This document shows, piece by piece, positions 50,706 through 59,350 of a DNA stretch of 60,161 nucleotides (positions are counted from its first letter, which is position 1; every line of letters begins with the position of its first letter). This stretch comes from Candidatus Daviesbacteria bacterium (GTDB lineage Bacteria; Patescibacteriota; Microgenomatia; Daviesbacterales; UBA10151), in NCBI GenBank assembly GCA_003519445.1, contig DOWS01000020.1, positions 1 through 60,161 on the forward strand, written 5' to 3'. The position numbers and the translations under genes were made by a program. The notes beneath the pieces were generated by a model. That model was not told the DNA's origin, did not search any database, and saw nothing but the letters and a program-made list of their open reading frames with translations.

Positions 50706-50741
50706 ACACCCTTGGGGTGGTATAGGTTGACACCTGCGGAT
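50706..50741 (+). repeat. REP-like element downstream of the transposase
   Basis: Differs from the upstream copy by one base (GGTGGT for GGTGGA). It begins 10 bases after the transposase stop. Confidence 0.88.
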
Positions 50742-50774
50742 TTTTCTGTATTTTTGTGCTTGTAATTTGGAAAG

Positions 50775-51014
50775 TTAAAATATAATTTTCATTATCGCAA
50801 CTAAGGCTATTATTGCCCAAATTAAATTCAATATACCTGATTGATAAACTCTTTTATAAAATGAAACTGCTACTATTCCTGCTGCACCAGTAAAATTTAA
50901 TATTTGATAGAGTAAATCAGTGGGTTTGATAACAGAAAAACTGGATAATGCAAAGGCTGTTATTATGGATATAGTCCCATACCACCCCCCCCATTCAATT
51001 AAAGACTTTTGCAT
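50775..51014 (-). CDS. Small membrane protein, CBU_0592-like
   Basis: A 79-residue protein with three helices: WYGTISIITAFALSSFSVI, LYQILNFTGAAGIVAVSFYKRVYQ, and LNLIWAIIALVAIMKII. The NxxGAxGI centre and the closing LNxIW match the CBU_0592 family of unknown function. It lies 12 bases beyond the nrdJ stop, on the same strand and downstream. Confidence 0.7.
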   Translation of the reverse strand: MQKSLIEWGGWYGTISIITAFALSSFSVIKPTDLLYQILNFTGAAGIVAVSFYKRVYQSGILNLIWAIIALVAIMKIIF

Positions 51015-51026
51015 TATTCTAATATT

Positions 51027-53624
51027 CTAACACATGGAATAACCACAGGAGTGGCATTTTTTGCAGCCTTCTTCCATCACAAAAGAAACACTGCCGCATT
51101 CCGGACAAAGATCAACATTTGTAGAAGGAGTTAAATTTAAAGGAACTTGTTCCACTTCTTCCTCTTTTAAACCATTAAGCGCCAAATCTTCCGCCAACAC
51201 TTTTGCTATAGCATCTGCCAAACTCATTACCCTATTTTTACCAAATCCCACAGAAGATGCCCCACCAATACCTTTGAGCTGGTTGACAATCGCTGCTGCC
51301 ACTTCTTTAGGATCTGCAGGGTGACCATTTCTACCTAATCTTAAAGACAGCGAAACCAATCTTCCCATAGCTTCCGCATCAGCCATGGTATGCATCCCGC
51401 CTTTACCTACTGTAATAAATACCTCAAAAGGGTGATCCTGCTCATCTCTGTTAATAGTAATAAATGCCTCACCCACAGGAGTAGAGATTTTGTAAGTTCT
51501 GCCACGGAGTATCATTGGCCGCTGGGCTACCGGAACTACCTGATCCTTATTAAGGGTAGATGATACATTTAAAACCTGAATGCTTTTGGATCCATCCCTA
51601 TAAATAGTGATTCCACTGCAACCTGTTTCATAAGCCATCATGTATGCAGTTTTCACATCGTCACGGGTGGCACTGTTTGGAAGATTTATTGTTTTAGAAA
51701 CTCCATTATCTGTATATGCCTGAAAAGCTGCCTGCATTTTAACATGCCATGTTGGCTCAATTTCTTGTGCTGTCACAAAAACTTTCTGCCAATCTATTGG
51801 CACATCGTCAAGGCCAGCTACAGACCCATGTTCTAAAACTTTAGCTGCCAGGTCGTCGCTATAAAACCCTTCCCTTTTAGCAATATCTGTAAAAGTCTGA
51901 TTGGCAATAGTTAGTGTCCTATATTCATCACCTTTTGATTTAGCTTTATGGATATAGGCCAAAGCAAAAACCGGTTCAATGCCGGAAGAACAATCTCCGA
52001 TAATAGAAATAGTGCCTGTTGGGGCAATTGTGGTAATTGTTGAATTTCTGATTTGTTTATTGCCCATATAAGCTTTTGACTGCGGCCGATTTTTAAAGGC
52101 AATAGAGTGTTTATCTGCATAAATTGAGTGTTGCCAATTTGGGAAAGCCCCTCTTTCCACAGCCAACTCCTCTGACATCTGATGTCCTTCTTCATTGATA
52201 AATTTCATTACTTTTTCTGCCAGCTCCAAGGCTTGATCAGAATTATATTGAATTTTTAATTTAAAAAGCATATCTGCAAAACCCATTACTCCCAGCCCTA
52301 TTCTTCTATTACCGTGTACTTCATCATAAATCTGTTTCAGGGTATAAGGGTTTGTTTGCACCACATTATCCAAAAAGTGCACTGCCAGTTTTGTTATCTG
52401 ACCTAATCTTTCCCAATCCACACCTGATCCGTCTTCTAAAACAAATTTGCCCAGATTTATAGAACCCAAATTACAAGCATCCCATGGCGCCAGAGGTTGC
52501 TCGCCGCATGGATTTGTGCTCTCTATTGTTTCCAAGGAAGGCACAGGATTAGCAGGAGAATCATTAATCCTGTCAATAAATATCAGTCCCGGGTCTCCGG
52601 TTTTCCAAGCCCGTTCAATAATCTCATCAAAAACCTCTCTTGCATTGAATTTACCAACCACTTTTTTACTGTCAGGATTCACTAAATTAAAATCTTCGCC
52701 TTTTTCCAAAGCTTCCATAAATTTATTTGTCACTGCCACTGAAATATTAAAATTGGCAATCTGTTTATCCAAAAGCAAAGTTTTAACAAAGTCTCTGGCA
52801 GAATCATCCGGCAAAAGCGGAGCAATACCCTCGTAAACCGGTTTGTTTAAGTCATCCAATTCTGCCTTACACCTGATAAATTCTAAAATATCAGGATGGT
52901 CAATCCGCAAAATCCCCATATTAGCCCCTCTTCTGGTCCCACCCTGTTTAATAGATTCTGTGGCAGCATTAAAAACCCGCAAAAACGAAACCGGGCCGGA
53001 GGCCACACCGCCTGTAGTATTAACAATACTGCCCGCAGGTCTAACTCTTGAGAAAGCAAACCCTGTTCCTCCTCCTGTTTGGTGAATCAAAGCCGCATAT
53101 TTTATGGAATCAAATATTTCAGGAAGCGAATCCCCTACAGGAAGCACAAAACAAGCAGAATACTGTAAACCGTTTTGTTTCCCTGCATTCATTATTGTTG
53201 GGGAATTAGGCAAAAATTCTTGACTAACCATCGTTTTGTAAAACTCAACAGCTTTTTGTTGAACTTGTTTCTCGCTTGCTCCAAAATCAAAATCTCCGGA
53301 GGCAATATCATATGCAATATGCCAAAATCTCTCTGCCACTCCCTCCACTACTTCCAAATTTCCACCCTTAAGAAGATATCTTTCTAGTAAAATTTTATTT
53401 GAACTTTCGGAAAATGTGGGAGTAGGTAGATCTGCAGGCATGGGCGGAATTTTTTTGTAACGGGGAACAAATCTTGTTTCAAAACTCCTGTTGTTTCGGT
53501 CCAGTCCATTATGCTTACCATTGGTTTTTCTCTCACCATTTATCTTTCTTTTCTCTATGCTTCTCGGTAAAGAAATTATCTGCAGTATTGGTTTTGTTTG
53601 AATTTGTTTTTTTACTTTTTGCAT
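51027..53624 (-). CDS. nrdJ: Class II (B12-dependent) ribonucleotide reductase
   Basis: An 865-residue enzyme that makes deoxynucleotides with adenosylcobalamin. QYSACFVLPVGDSLPEIFD holds one redox Cys; TNPCGEQPLAPWDACNLGS holds the active-site Asn, Cys and Glu; HQTGGGTGFAFSRVRP and VMGFADMLF are class II signatures. The C-terminus ends in a zinc-ribbon-like CPECGS and CKKCHSCGYSMC, which supplies the reducing thiols. It follows nrdR and would depend on the adenosyltransferase at 49418. Confidence 0.96.
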   Translation of the reverse strand: MQKVKKQIQTKPILQIISLPRSIEKRKINGERKTNGKHNGLDRNNRSFETRFVPRYKKIPPMPADLPTPTFSESSNKILLERYLLKGGNLEVVEGVAERFWHIAYDIASGDFDFGASEKQVQQKAVEFYKTMVSQEFLPNSPTIMNAGKQNGLQYSACFVLPVGDSLPEIFDSIKYAALIHQTGGGTGFAFSRVRPAGSIVNTTGGVASGPVSFLRVFNAATESIKQGGTRRGANMGILRIDHPDILEFIRCKAELDDLNKPVYEGIAPLLPDDSARDFVKTLLLDKQIANFNISVAVTNKFMEALEKGEDFNLVNPDSKKVVGKFNAREVFDEIIERAWKTGDPGLIFIDRINDSPANPVPSLETIESTNPCGEQPLAPWDACNLGSINLGKFVLEDGSGVDWERLGQITKLAVHFLDNVVQTNPYTLKQIYDEVHGNRRIGLGVMGFADMLFKLKIQYNSDQALELAEKVMKFINEEGHQMSEELAVERGAFPNWQHSIYADKHSIAFKNRPQSKAYMGNKQIRNSTITTIAPTGTISIIGDCSSGIEPVFALAYIHKAKSKGDEYRTLTIANQTFTDIAKREGFYSDDLAAKVLEHGSVAGLDDVPIDWQKVFVTAQEIEPTWHVKMQAAFQAYTDNGVSKTINLPNSATRDDVKTAYMMAYETGCSGITIYRDGSKSIQVLNVSSTLNKDQVVPVAQRPMILRGRTYKISTPVGEAFITINRDEQDHPFEVFITVGKGGMHTMADAEAMGRLVSLSLRLGRNGHPADPKEVAAAIVNQLKGIGGASSVGFGKNRVMSLADAIAKVLAEDLALNGLKEEEVEQVPLNLTPSTNVDLCPECGSVSFVMEEGCKKCHSCGYSMC

Positions 53625-53667
53625 ATTTTTTAAAACTATACCCTGTACGCTAAACCCTATACCCTAA

Positions 53668-54108
53668 CTAAAGTGTTTCTAATTCCTTTTTAAAATCTTT
53701 TGTGTCGGAAAAAGTCCTATACACGCTTGCAAACCGCAAATAAGCAACCGGGTCCAATTTTTTCAGTTCCGAGAGTACCCATTTACCTAAAGTTTGCGAT
53801 GGCACCTCCTGTATTCTTTTTGCTCTAATCCTACCCTCTATTTTGTCAAGAATCCTAGCTACTTTCTCAAGCCCAGGTCTTTTTTCTAAAGCTCGCGATA
53901 AACCTACCTGCAGTTTCTCCCTTGCAAAAGGCTCTTTTTTCCCGTCCTTTTTAATTACCAATATTTCAATAGCAGAGATTATTTCGTAAGTTGTAAAGCG
54001 CTTTCCGCATTTTAAACATTCCCTGCGCCGCCTGATTTCCCCCCGGCTATCAACCGATCTTTTATCTACTACCTTGCTTAAAAAACTTTGACAAAATGGA
54101 CATTTCAC
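53668..54108 (-). CDS. nrdR: Transcriptional repressor NrdR
   Basis: A 146-residue regulator: a zinc ribbon MKCPFC...CLKCGKRFTTYE followed by an ATP-cone (VIKKDGKKEPFAREKLQVGLSRALEKRPG, ASVYRTFSDTKDF). It senses ATP/dATP and represses reductase genes. It heads the nrdR-nrdJ operon (44-base gap), and two NrdR-box-like palindromes lie in its own promoter, so it probably controls itself and nrdJ. Confidence 0.96.
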   Translation of the reverse strand: MKCPFCQSFLSKVVDKRSVDSRGEIRRRRECLKCGKRFTTYEIISAIEILVIKKDGKKEPFAREKLQVGLSRALEKRPGLEKVARILDKIEGRIRAKRIQEVPSQTLGKWVLSELKKLDPVAYLRFASVYRTFSDTKDFKKELETL

Positions 54109-54121
54109 AAAACCTATTTTA

Positions 54122-54168
54122 GCATAACATGTTGGTATCTTAAAGTGTCAATATACAATATATTGTGT
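54122..54168 (-). promoter_or_regulatory. Pair of NrdR-box-like sites around the nrdR promoter
   Basis: The strong site is centred on ACAATATATTGT (54155-54166), a perfect palindrome inside a 16-base NrdR-like box. The weaker site is centred on AACATGTT (54126-54133). The centres are 31 bases apart, the known three-turn spacing of NrdR boxes. A minus-strand TTGACA (54146-54151) lies between them. Confidence 0.7.
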
Positions 54169-54180
54169 AAAAAGCAATTT

Positions 54181-54242
54181 GTCATTCTGAGGCCGAAGGC
54201 CGAAGAATCTAATTAGATCCTTCGCTAATCGCTCAGGATGAC
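54181..54242. repeat. Dispersed-type inverted repeat between nrdR and the cyclophilin gene
   Basis: GTCATTCTGAG at one end faces CTCAGGATGAC at the other, with GAAGAATCTAATTAGATCCTTCG inside giving nested pairing. This type of GTCATTCTGAG...CTCAGGATGAC repeat is familiar from many environmental genomes; only this copy is in the window. Confidence 0.7.
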
Positions 54243-54248
54243 CGTGCA

Positions 54249-54947
54249 TCATTGTAAATTCTGCACGGTTACCTTTTTCATTATATCCCCTACTTCAATT
54301 TTTTCCACCACATCCATACCTAAAATAACATTAGCGAAAATAGTGTAATTTTTAGGAAGTTCCGGGCGATCTTCCAATAAAACAAAAAATTGACTGCCAT
54401 TAGTATTCGGACCCGCATTAGCCATAGCTACAATTCCTTTTTTGTAATCCCTGGTTATTGCCTCATTTGGAAAAATATAACCCGGTCCGCCTGTACCATT
54501 GCCTAATGGGTCTCCACCCTGGATTACAAAACCTTTTTCCACCCGGTGAAAATTCAACCCGTCATAAAAACCATTAGCCGCGAGAAATATGAAATTGGAA
54601 GCAGTCATTGGCGCATCAGCATAAATCTCCATCTCAAACATACCTTTGTTGGTTAAAACTTGAGCTTTTTTGTTCTTTAAAAATTCATCTTTCAAAATAC
54701 CCGGAAAAGTTCCTACTAATTTATTTTTGGCAAAAGGCAAACCAGAGGGTTGAGATTGAGATTGAGGTTGAACCACGGGTGAAGGAGATTGTTGAGGCTG
54801 ATTAAAAGTAAAATTAATATTACCTGGAGATGGAGTAGGTGAAGGTAAAACATTAATCTCCTGCTTAAATTTATTAAAAACAAAATAAGCAGCCGCACCT
54901 ATGATAAATACAATCAGCAATAATTTTAAAAGGTTTTGATTGGTCAC
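54249..54947 (-). CDS. Membrane-anchored cyclophilin peptidyl-prolyl isomerase
   Basis: A 232-residue protein: helix LLKLLLIVFIIGAAAYFVF, a Pro/Ser/Gln spacer (about 35-70), then a cyclophilin domain (about 88-230) with NFHRVEKGFVIQGGDPLGNG (catalytic Arg), GIVAMANAGPNTNGSQFFVLL and TIFANVILGMDVV. It helps exported proteins fold outside the membrane. The start is GTG with TATATA 6 nt upstream. It lies 5 bases behind the carboxypeptidase stop, so both may be one transcript. Confidence 0.92.
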   Translation of the reverse strand: MTNQNLLKLLLIVFIIGAAAYFVFNKFKQEINVLPSPTPSPGNINFTFNQPQQSPSPVVQPQSQSQPSGLPFAKNKLVGTFPGILKDEFLKNKKAQVLTNKGMFEMEIYADAPMTASNFIFLAANGFYDGLNFHRVEKGFVIQGGDPLGNGTGGPGYIFPNEAITRDYKKGIVAMANAGPNTNGSQFFVLLEDRPELPKNYTIFANVILGMDVVEKIEVGDIMKKVTVQNLQ

Positions 54948-54952
54948 GGTTT

Positions 54953-55873
54953 CTATATAGCACTTAAAGAAAAGTTAAGCAAGTTTCTTGCCTCATCTCT
55001 TCTGGCTTGTGAACCCAAAAGCACTCCCAGCACCTCACGGCTTTCTTTACGGGCCAAAGTAATCAGAGTTAATCCTGCCTCCGGAGTGTAACCGGTTTTA
55101 AGTCCCACTACTCCCGGATAAGTTGTCAAAAGATTTATCCCCGAATACATATCATAGTCCTGATGGTTTTCTGTTACAGGCAAATAGATATACGGTGTCC
55201 TGGAAATCTCCACTATTTCTGGATAATGCTTAATTAAATACCGTGATAATATTGCCAGATCATAGGCGCTGGAGTATGAATTGTTCGAATCTTCATCCAA
55301 ACCCGTGGGGTTTACAAACAAGCTATCATTCATCCCCACCTGCTTGGCTTTAATATTCATTAGTTTTATAAACTCATCCTTATCTCCTGTTGTCCCCTCG
55401 CTCAAAACCTCTGCCGCGTCATTGGCAGAAATCAAAAATATTCCATATAACAACTCTTTTAAAGTTAGTTTTTCTCCGGCAATCAAAAGCATTTTGTCCG
55501 GCTCCATATCTGCCGCATATTGGGAAACAGTAAACTGATCATCCATATTTTTGTGTTCCAGGGCAATTAAAACAGTCATCACCTTAACTAACGAAGCAAT
55601 CGGCAATTTTTTATTGGGGTTTTTTGAATAAAATACCTGTCCGGTTTTTGTGTCAATAAATAAAGCTGCTTCCGCAGTCACTTTTGGTGCATCCAATTGC
55701 ACTGCATTTATATTTCCCGGAAACCACTGATTTATACCTAAAACTTTCTCCTGCACTGAAATAGGAGAGATTAGGTTTATCTCTCCTTTACTTAAGCTGC
55801 TGCTTAGTAAAACTAAAAGAAGAAAAATAAAAATAAATAAAAGTGCAGCCAATTTTTTCATGTAATTTTTCAT
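54953..55873 (-). CDS. dacA: D-alanyl-D-alanine carboxypeptidase (peptidase S11)
   Basis: A 306-residue exported penicillin-binding protein: signal peptide (about 5-30), SxxK in IASLVKVMTV, SxN in SANDAAEVL, and KTG in GLKTGYTPEAG. It trims the terminal D-Ala from peptidoglycan stems. The C-terminal DUF1958-like domain of E. coli DacA is missing. An in-frame ATG 4 codons later is an equal candidate start. It is divergent from the L,D-transpeptidase gene. Confidence 0.94.
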   Translation of the reverse strand: MKNYMKKLAALLFIFIFLLLVLLSSSLSKGEINLISPISVQEKVLGINQWFPGNINAVQLDAPKVTAEAALFIDTKTGQVFYSKNPNKKLPIASLVKVMTVLIALEHKNMDDQFTVSQYAADMEPDKMLLIAGEKLTLKELLYGIFLISANDAAEVLSEGTTGDKDEFIKLMNIKAKQVGMNDSLFVNPTGLDEDSNNSYSSAYDLAILSRYLIKHYPEIVEISRTPYIYLPVTENHQDYDMYSGINLLTTYPGVVGLKTGYTPEAGLTLITLARKESREVLGVLLGSQARRDEARNLLNFSLSAI

Positions 55874-55955
55874 CTTAATCTAAATTGCCACTTGACGTCC
55901 AGATTAAATTTATCTCACAATTAAATTACGGTTCGTAGACGGCGTGCCGGAATTT

Positions 55956-56663
55956 ATGCTACACCGTCTCTTGCCGCTCTTAATCATTATCGGATTTTTA
56001 AGTTATGTTATTTTTAATTTCCAGAGTTTACGGCGGGATCTTGCGTATAAATTTGGCATTTCAGGAGATCCCACCACTTCATGTTGCACCAAAGAACAAG
56101 TTGAAAACTCCAGCGGCGATTTTGATGAAAATGCCTCAATTGCCATTTTCAACAATCAAGTAGTTGATTATCCGAAAACTTCTTTGGCTCAAAATCAAAA
56201 ATTGCCCAAACCGAATACTGCAGTACTTGGCACTACCAATGCTGCAGGAGAAGAAAAATGGATTGAGGTTTCTATACCGGAACAAAAAATCAGGGCGTGG
56301 GAGGGCAACAAAGTAGTGATGGAATTTCTGGTTTCTACCGGCAAATGGGCTCCTACTCCCAAAGGGGATTATAGAGTTTGGCATAAAACCAGAAGTCAGG
56401 CGATGTCGGGCGGATCCAAAGAATTAGGCACTTATTATTATTTGCCCAATGTACCAAACAATATGTTTTTTTACAAAGGCTATGCCATTCATGGGGCTTA
56501 CTGGCATAATAATTTTGGCCAACCCATGTCTCATGGATGTGTCAATTCCCCTTTAGCCAATGCAGCGGCTATTTTTGACTGGGCCGGGCCGGTTTTACCT
56601 GACGGAGTCAATGCCATCCACTCCACCCCTGAAAACCCGGGTACCCGGGTTTTAGTACATTAA
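55956..56663 (+). CDS. L,D-transpeptidase (YkuD domain)
   Basis: A 235-residue protein: membrane anchor LLPLLIIIGFLSYVIF, a spacer of about 75 residues, then a YkuD domain with IEVSIPEQKIRAWEGNKVV, the His of YAIHGAYWH and the catalytic Cys in PMSHGCVNSPLANA. It forms 3-3 cross-links or attaches proteins to peptidoglycan. The frame also has a GTG at 55944. It overlaps the thioredoxin-reductase-like gene by 4 bases, tail to tail. Confidence 0.93.
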   Translation: MLHRLLPLLIIIGFLSYVIFNFQSLRRDLAYKFGISGDPTTSCCTKEQVENSSGDFDENASIAIFNNQVVDYPKTSLAQNQKLPKPNTAVLGTTNAAGEEKWIEVSIPEQKIRAWEGNKVVMEFLVSTGKWAPTPKGDYRVWHKTRSQAMSGGSKELGTYYYLPNVPNNMFFYKGYAIHGAYWHNNFGQPMSHGCVNSPLANAAAIFDWAGPVLPDGVNAIHSTPENPGTRVLVH

Positions 56664-57622
56664 CCTTCATGAATATTGGAAGTTTGTTGGTGGGGAACTT
56701 TGGAAAGATGCTCTGCCACCCTTAATCCGGTTTTGGCACCTTCTCCTGCTGCAATCACAATTTGTTCACCCCACTGGTCATTAACATCCCCACAAGCATA
56801 AATCCCCGGAACAGAGGTAGCACCGTAATTATCTACCTCGATTTCCCCTTTATCATTTTTATCAGTCAATTTGTCAAAAGAAGTTGAAGGTGTCCAGCCG
56901 ATTTCAATAAACACTCCTGAAACAGAAATTATTTGTTCCTCATTTGTTTGTTTGTTTTTTATTTTAATTCCCCCAACAGCCTGATCGCCTAAAATCTCCA
57001 AAGCTTCGTGATTATTTAAAATCTTAACCTTGGAAGAAGAAGTTACATTTTTCATTAAAATCTCATCTCCGCGAAGAGCATCTGTAATATTAATAATAGT
57101 GACGGATCGGGCCACCTTTTGCAAAACAAATGCCGCGTCTAAAGCAGAATTTCCACCACCTACCACTGCCACTTGCTTTTCCCTGTAAAAAGGCGCATCA
57201 CAGGTTGTGCAGGTTGCTACTCCTTTTCCAAGCAGTTCTTTCTCACCCGGGATACCCAACATCTTGGGGATTCTGCCGGAGGCAATTATTACTGTTTTAC
57301 CATGATACTCTTTTTCATCTGAAGTTTTGACTAAGAAATCCGGATCTGCACCGGATAAATCAACTACCTCAACTCCCTCTTTAATCCACAGTCCGTCATT
57401 TTCAAAATTCATCAATTCTTCTTTAAACTTCTTGGCTAAATCCGCTCCGGTAATCATGGTAAATCCAGGATAGTTTTCCACATCGCCAGACAGCGCTGCC
57501 TGCCCGCCAATATTTTTGGTCAGCATTAAAACTTTCAAATTTTTTCTAACCGTATAAATGGCAGCTGTAATACCTGATGCTCCTCCGCCAATAATCACAG
57601 TATCAAAGAATTGTGAATCCAC
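56660..57622 (-). CDS. trxB: Thioredoxin reductase-like flavoprotein
   Basis: A 320-residue FAD/NAD(P) enzyme: FDTVIIGGGASGITAAIYTVRKN binds FAD, NIGGQAALSGDVENYPGF is family-specific, CTTC in VATCTTCDAPFYR is the redox pair (usual form CATC), VAVVGGGNSALDAAFVL binds NAD(P)H, and GIYACGDVNDQ closes the FAD site. The GTG at 57622 is preferred over the longer frame to 57670 because TATCAT ends 6 nt before it. No thioredoxin gene is adjacent. Confidence 0.92.
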   Translation of the reverse strand: MDSQFFDTVIIGGGASGITAAIYTVRKNLKVLMLTKNIGGQAALSGDVENYPGFTMITGADLAKKFKEELMNFENDGLWIKEGVEVVDLSGADPDFLVKTSDEKEYHGKTVIIASGRIPKMLGIPGEKELLGKGVATCTTCDAPFYREKQVAVVGGGNSALDAAFVLQKVARSVTIINITDALRGDEILMKNVTSSSKVKILNNHEALEILGDQAVGGIKIKNKQTNEEQIISVSGVFIEIGWTPSTSFDKLTDKNDKGEIEVDNYGATSVPGIYACGDVNDQWGEQIVIAAGEGAKTGLRVAEHLSKVPHQQTSNIHEG

Positions 57623-57628
57623 GTAAAT

Positions 57629-57634
57629 ATGATA
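57629..57634 (-). promoter_or_regulatory. -10 box deciding the trxB start
   Basis: Minus-strand TATCAT ends 6 nt before the GTG at 57622. The 22-base spacer to the divergent gene holds both starts. Confidence 0.45.
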
Positions 57635-57644
57635 CCATAAATTT

Positions 57645-58367
57645 ATGAGATCTCTTTTTAAATTACCCAAAATTCAAATGGCTATCTTTCTTTTCCTGAT
57701 TTTTCTATCAGCCTTTTGGTACAGTCCCTCTGCGTCAAAGCTTTTAACTTTAACCTTGGCTTTATCTTCAACGGTTATTTCCGATTTTATGTTTACTAAA
57801 CTTCGCCGCATCCCTCCTTTTCTACTGTCAGCCGGCATAGTTTCAGGACTAATCATCGCCTTACTGACAGACCCCAGTTTACCTTGGTATATTCCGGTTT
57901 TAGCCGGAGTTTTGGCCATGTTTTCCAAAAATTTCTTGCGGTTCTCAAGACGGCATATATTTAATCCTGCTGGATTCGGTTTAATCCTAACAGCATTTAT
58001 CTTTCAAACAGGAGTTTCCTGGTGGGCAGTTTCATTTCAAACCTTTCCGCAGAATTTAATTTTCTTTTTAATTCTTTTAACCCCCGCTTTTGTATCCATC
58101 AAAAAAATGAGACGGCATTTGACTATTTTTTCCTTTTTAATTGCCTATGGAATAATTTTTAAGAATTTTTTTCTTGACCCCACAGTGTTATTTTTTACCC
58201 TGGTGATGCTACCCGAACCAATGACCACTCCCTACATTAAAAAATATCAGGTCATATTTGGGGTATTTGTATCTATTATCTCGTTTTTAATCTCAAGTTT
58301 TTTTGCGGGGGATCCTTTAATTACCGCGCTATTACTGGGAAATATTATATTTTTCAAATTTCTTTAG
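57645..58367 (+). CDS. RnfD/NqrB-like membrane protein, orphan
   Basis: A 240-residue protein with about eight helices resembling RnfD/NqrB: LLSAGIVSGLIIALLTDPSLPWYIPVLAG, FSRRHIFNPAGFGLIL and MLPEPMTTPYIKK, which parallels the DPVTSP segment. The covalent-flavin SGAT motif is not evident, and no other Rnf/Nqr subunit lies nearby. It may bind flavin or have lost electron transfer. It is divergent from the trxB-like gene, 22 bases apart, and overlaps the PfkB gene by 14 bases. Confidence 0.7.
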   Translation: MRSLFKLPKIQMAIFLFLIFLSAFWYSPSASKLLTLTLALSSTVISDFMFTKLRRIPPFLLSAGIVSGLIIALLTDPSLPWYIPVLAGVLAMFSKNFLRFSRRHIFNPAGFGLILTAFIFQTGVSWWAVSFQTFPQNLIFFLILLTPAFVSIKKMRRHLTIFSFLIAYGIIFKNFFLDPTVLFFTLVMLPEPMTTPYIKKYQVIFGVFVSIISFLISSFFAGDPLITALLLGNIIFFKFL

Positions 58368-59316
58368 AGATGATTGTTTTATTTTCTTTTAATTTTTCAA
58401 GCATTTTTTGATAAGTCAAAAGGCCGGGCTGGGGGCCCACTTGTTCAACTACCGAGGCCCCGTTGGCTGCTCCCCATCTCATGGCCTCTTTTAAATCCTT
58501 GCCATGAAAAAGCCCGGCCAAGGTACCAGTAGCATAAGCATCTCCCGCGCCTGTCATCTCTACCAGTTTGGCCGGAAAAACTTCTAAATGATAGTATGTT
58601 TCTCCGTCAAATCCATACGAACCCTTGTCTCCGTCAGTAATAACTGCCATTTTAGGACCTAAATCACAAATTCCCTGAAGTAGTTTTTTAATAGTTAAAT
58701 TTCCCAAAATAATTTTTGCCTCTTCCAGATTAACAATAAAAACTTCTGTTAAAGATAAAAGTCTGGGATTTTTTTTAACTCCCAATTTAATTTGAAAAGT
58801 GCCGGGATTATAAAGCATTCTGGCTCCAGACCTTTCCAGATAATTTGTCATCTGCTGCAATAAATTAGAATCTGCAAAAGTGGGGGATAGGGAAGTAAAA
58901 TAGACCCATTTTGATTTATCCAGATCAGGCAAATGATATTTCCAAGGCTGGTGAAAAATTAAAATAGTTCGTTCGCCTTTATAATTTAAAACTACATGAT
59001 GGTTAGAGGGAAGGTCTTTATTTGTCACTACATATCTTGTATCAACTCCCTCATCTTTTAAATGATCTTTAATTCTCACTCCGTCATGATCCCCACCCAC
59101 ATTAATATAGGCAGATGTTTTTAATTTCAGACGGGACGCACCCACTGCAGAATTACAGGCATTTCCTGCTACCTGCACAACAGAATCCCCCACTGGAATT
59201 TTATCCCCATACCTTAAACAAAGTTCACGGAGGTTTTCATTAAAATGCACATGCGCATCAGTCAAGGGCACAAAAGTATCAATAACAGCATCCCCAATGG
59301 AAATTAAATCAAACAT
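58354..59316 (-). CDS. PfkB-family carbohydrate kinase
   Basis: A 320-residue ribokinase-fold kinase. MFDLISIGDAVIDTFVPL is the usual start, VAGNACNSAVGASRL the sugar-contact region, AVITDGDKGSYGF and MTGAGDAYATGTLAGLF the ATP site with the catalytic Asp. The substrate (ribose, fructose, adenosine or another) cannot be fixed. TAAACT ends 7 nt before the ATG. Confidence 0.9.
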   Translation of the reverse strand: MFDLISIGDAVIDTFVPLTDAHVHFNENLRELCLRYGDKIPVGDSVVQVAGNACNSAVGASRLKLKTSAYINVGGDHDGVRIKDHLKDEGVDTRYVVTNKDLPSNHHVVLNYKGERTILIFHQPWKYHLPDLDKSKWVYFTSLSPTFADSNLLQQMTNYLERSGARMLYNPGTFQIKLGVKKNPRLLSLTEVFIVNLEEAKIILGNLTIKKLLQGICDLGPKMAVITDGDKGSYGFDGETYYHLEVFPAKLVEMTGAGDAYATGTLAGLFHGKDLKEAMRWGAANGASVVEQVGPQPGLLTYQKMLEKLKENKTIISKEI

Positions 59317-59350
59317 TAATTTAAGTTTAACATAAAGTCAAAACGAGAAA

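Larger units (their letters stand above)
49989..50741 (+). mobile_element. REP-associated transposase unit with flanking direct repeats
   Basis: A Y1/HUH transposase gene lies between two 36-base REP-like copies that differ by one base and face the same way. A third copy sits alone at 31141. This resembles a REPtron, in which the RAYT transposase handles dispersed hairpin repeats. The unit separates cobO from nrdJ. Confidence 0.75.

Noticed and set aside
53638..53667. Telomere-like CCCTA runs between nrdR and nrdJ
   Set aside because: Only three irregular copies of a CCCT(A/G) unit are present, too few for a repeat array or an origin signal.
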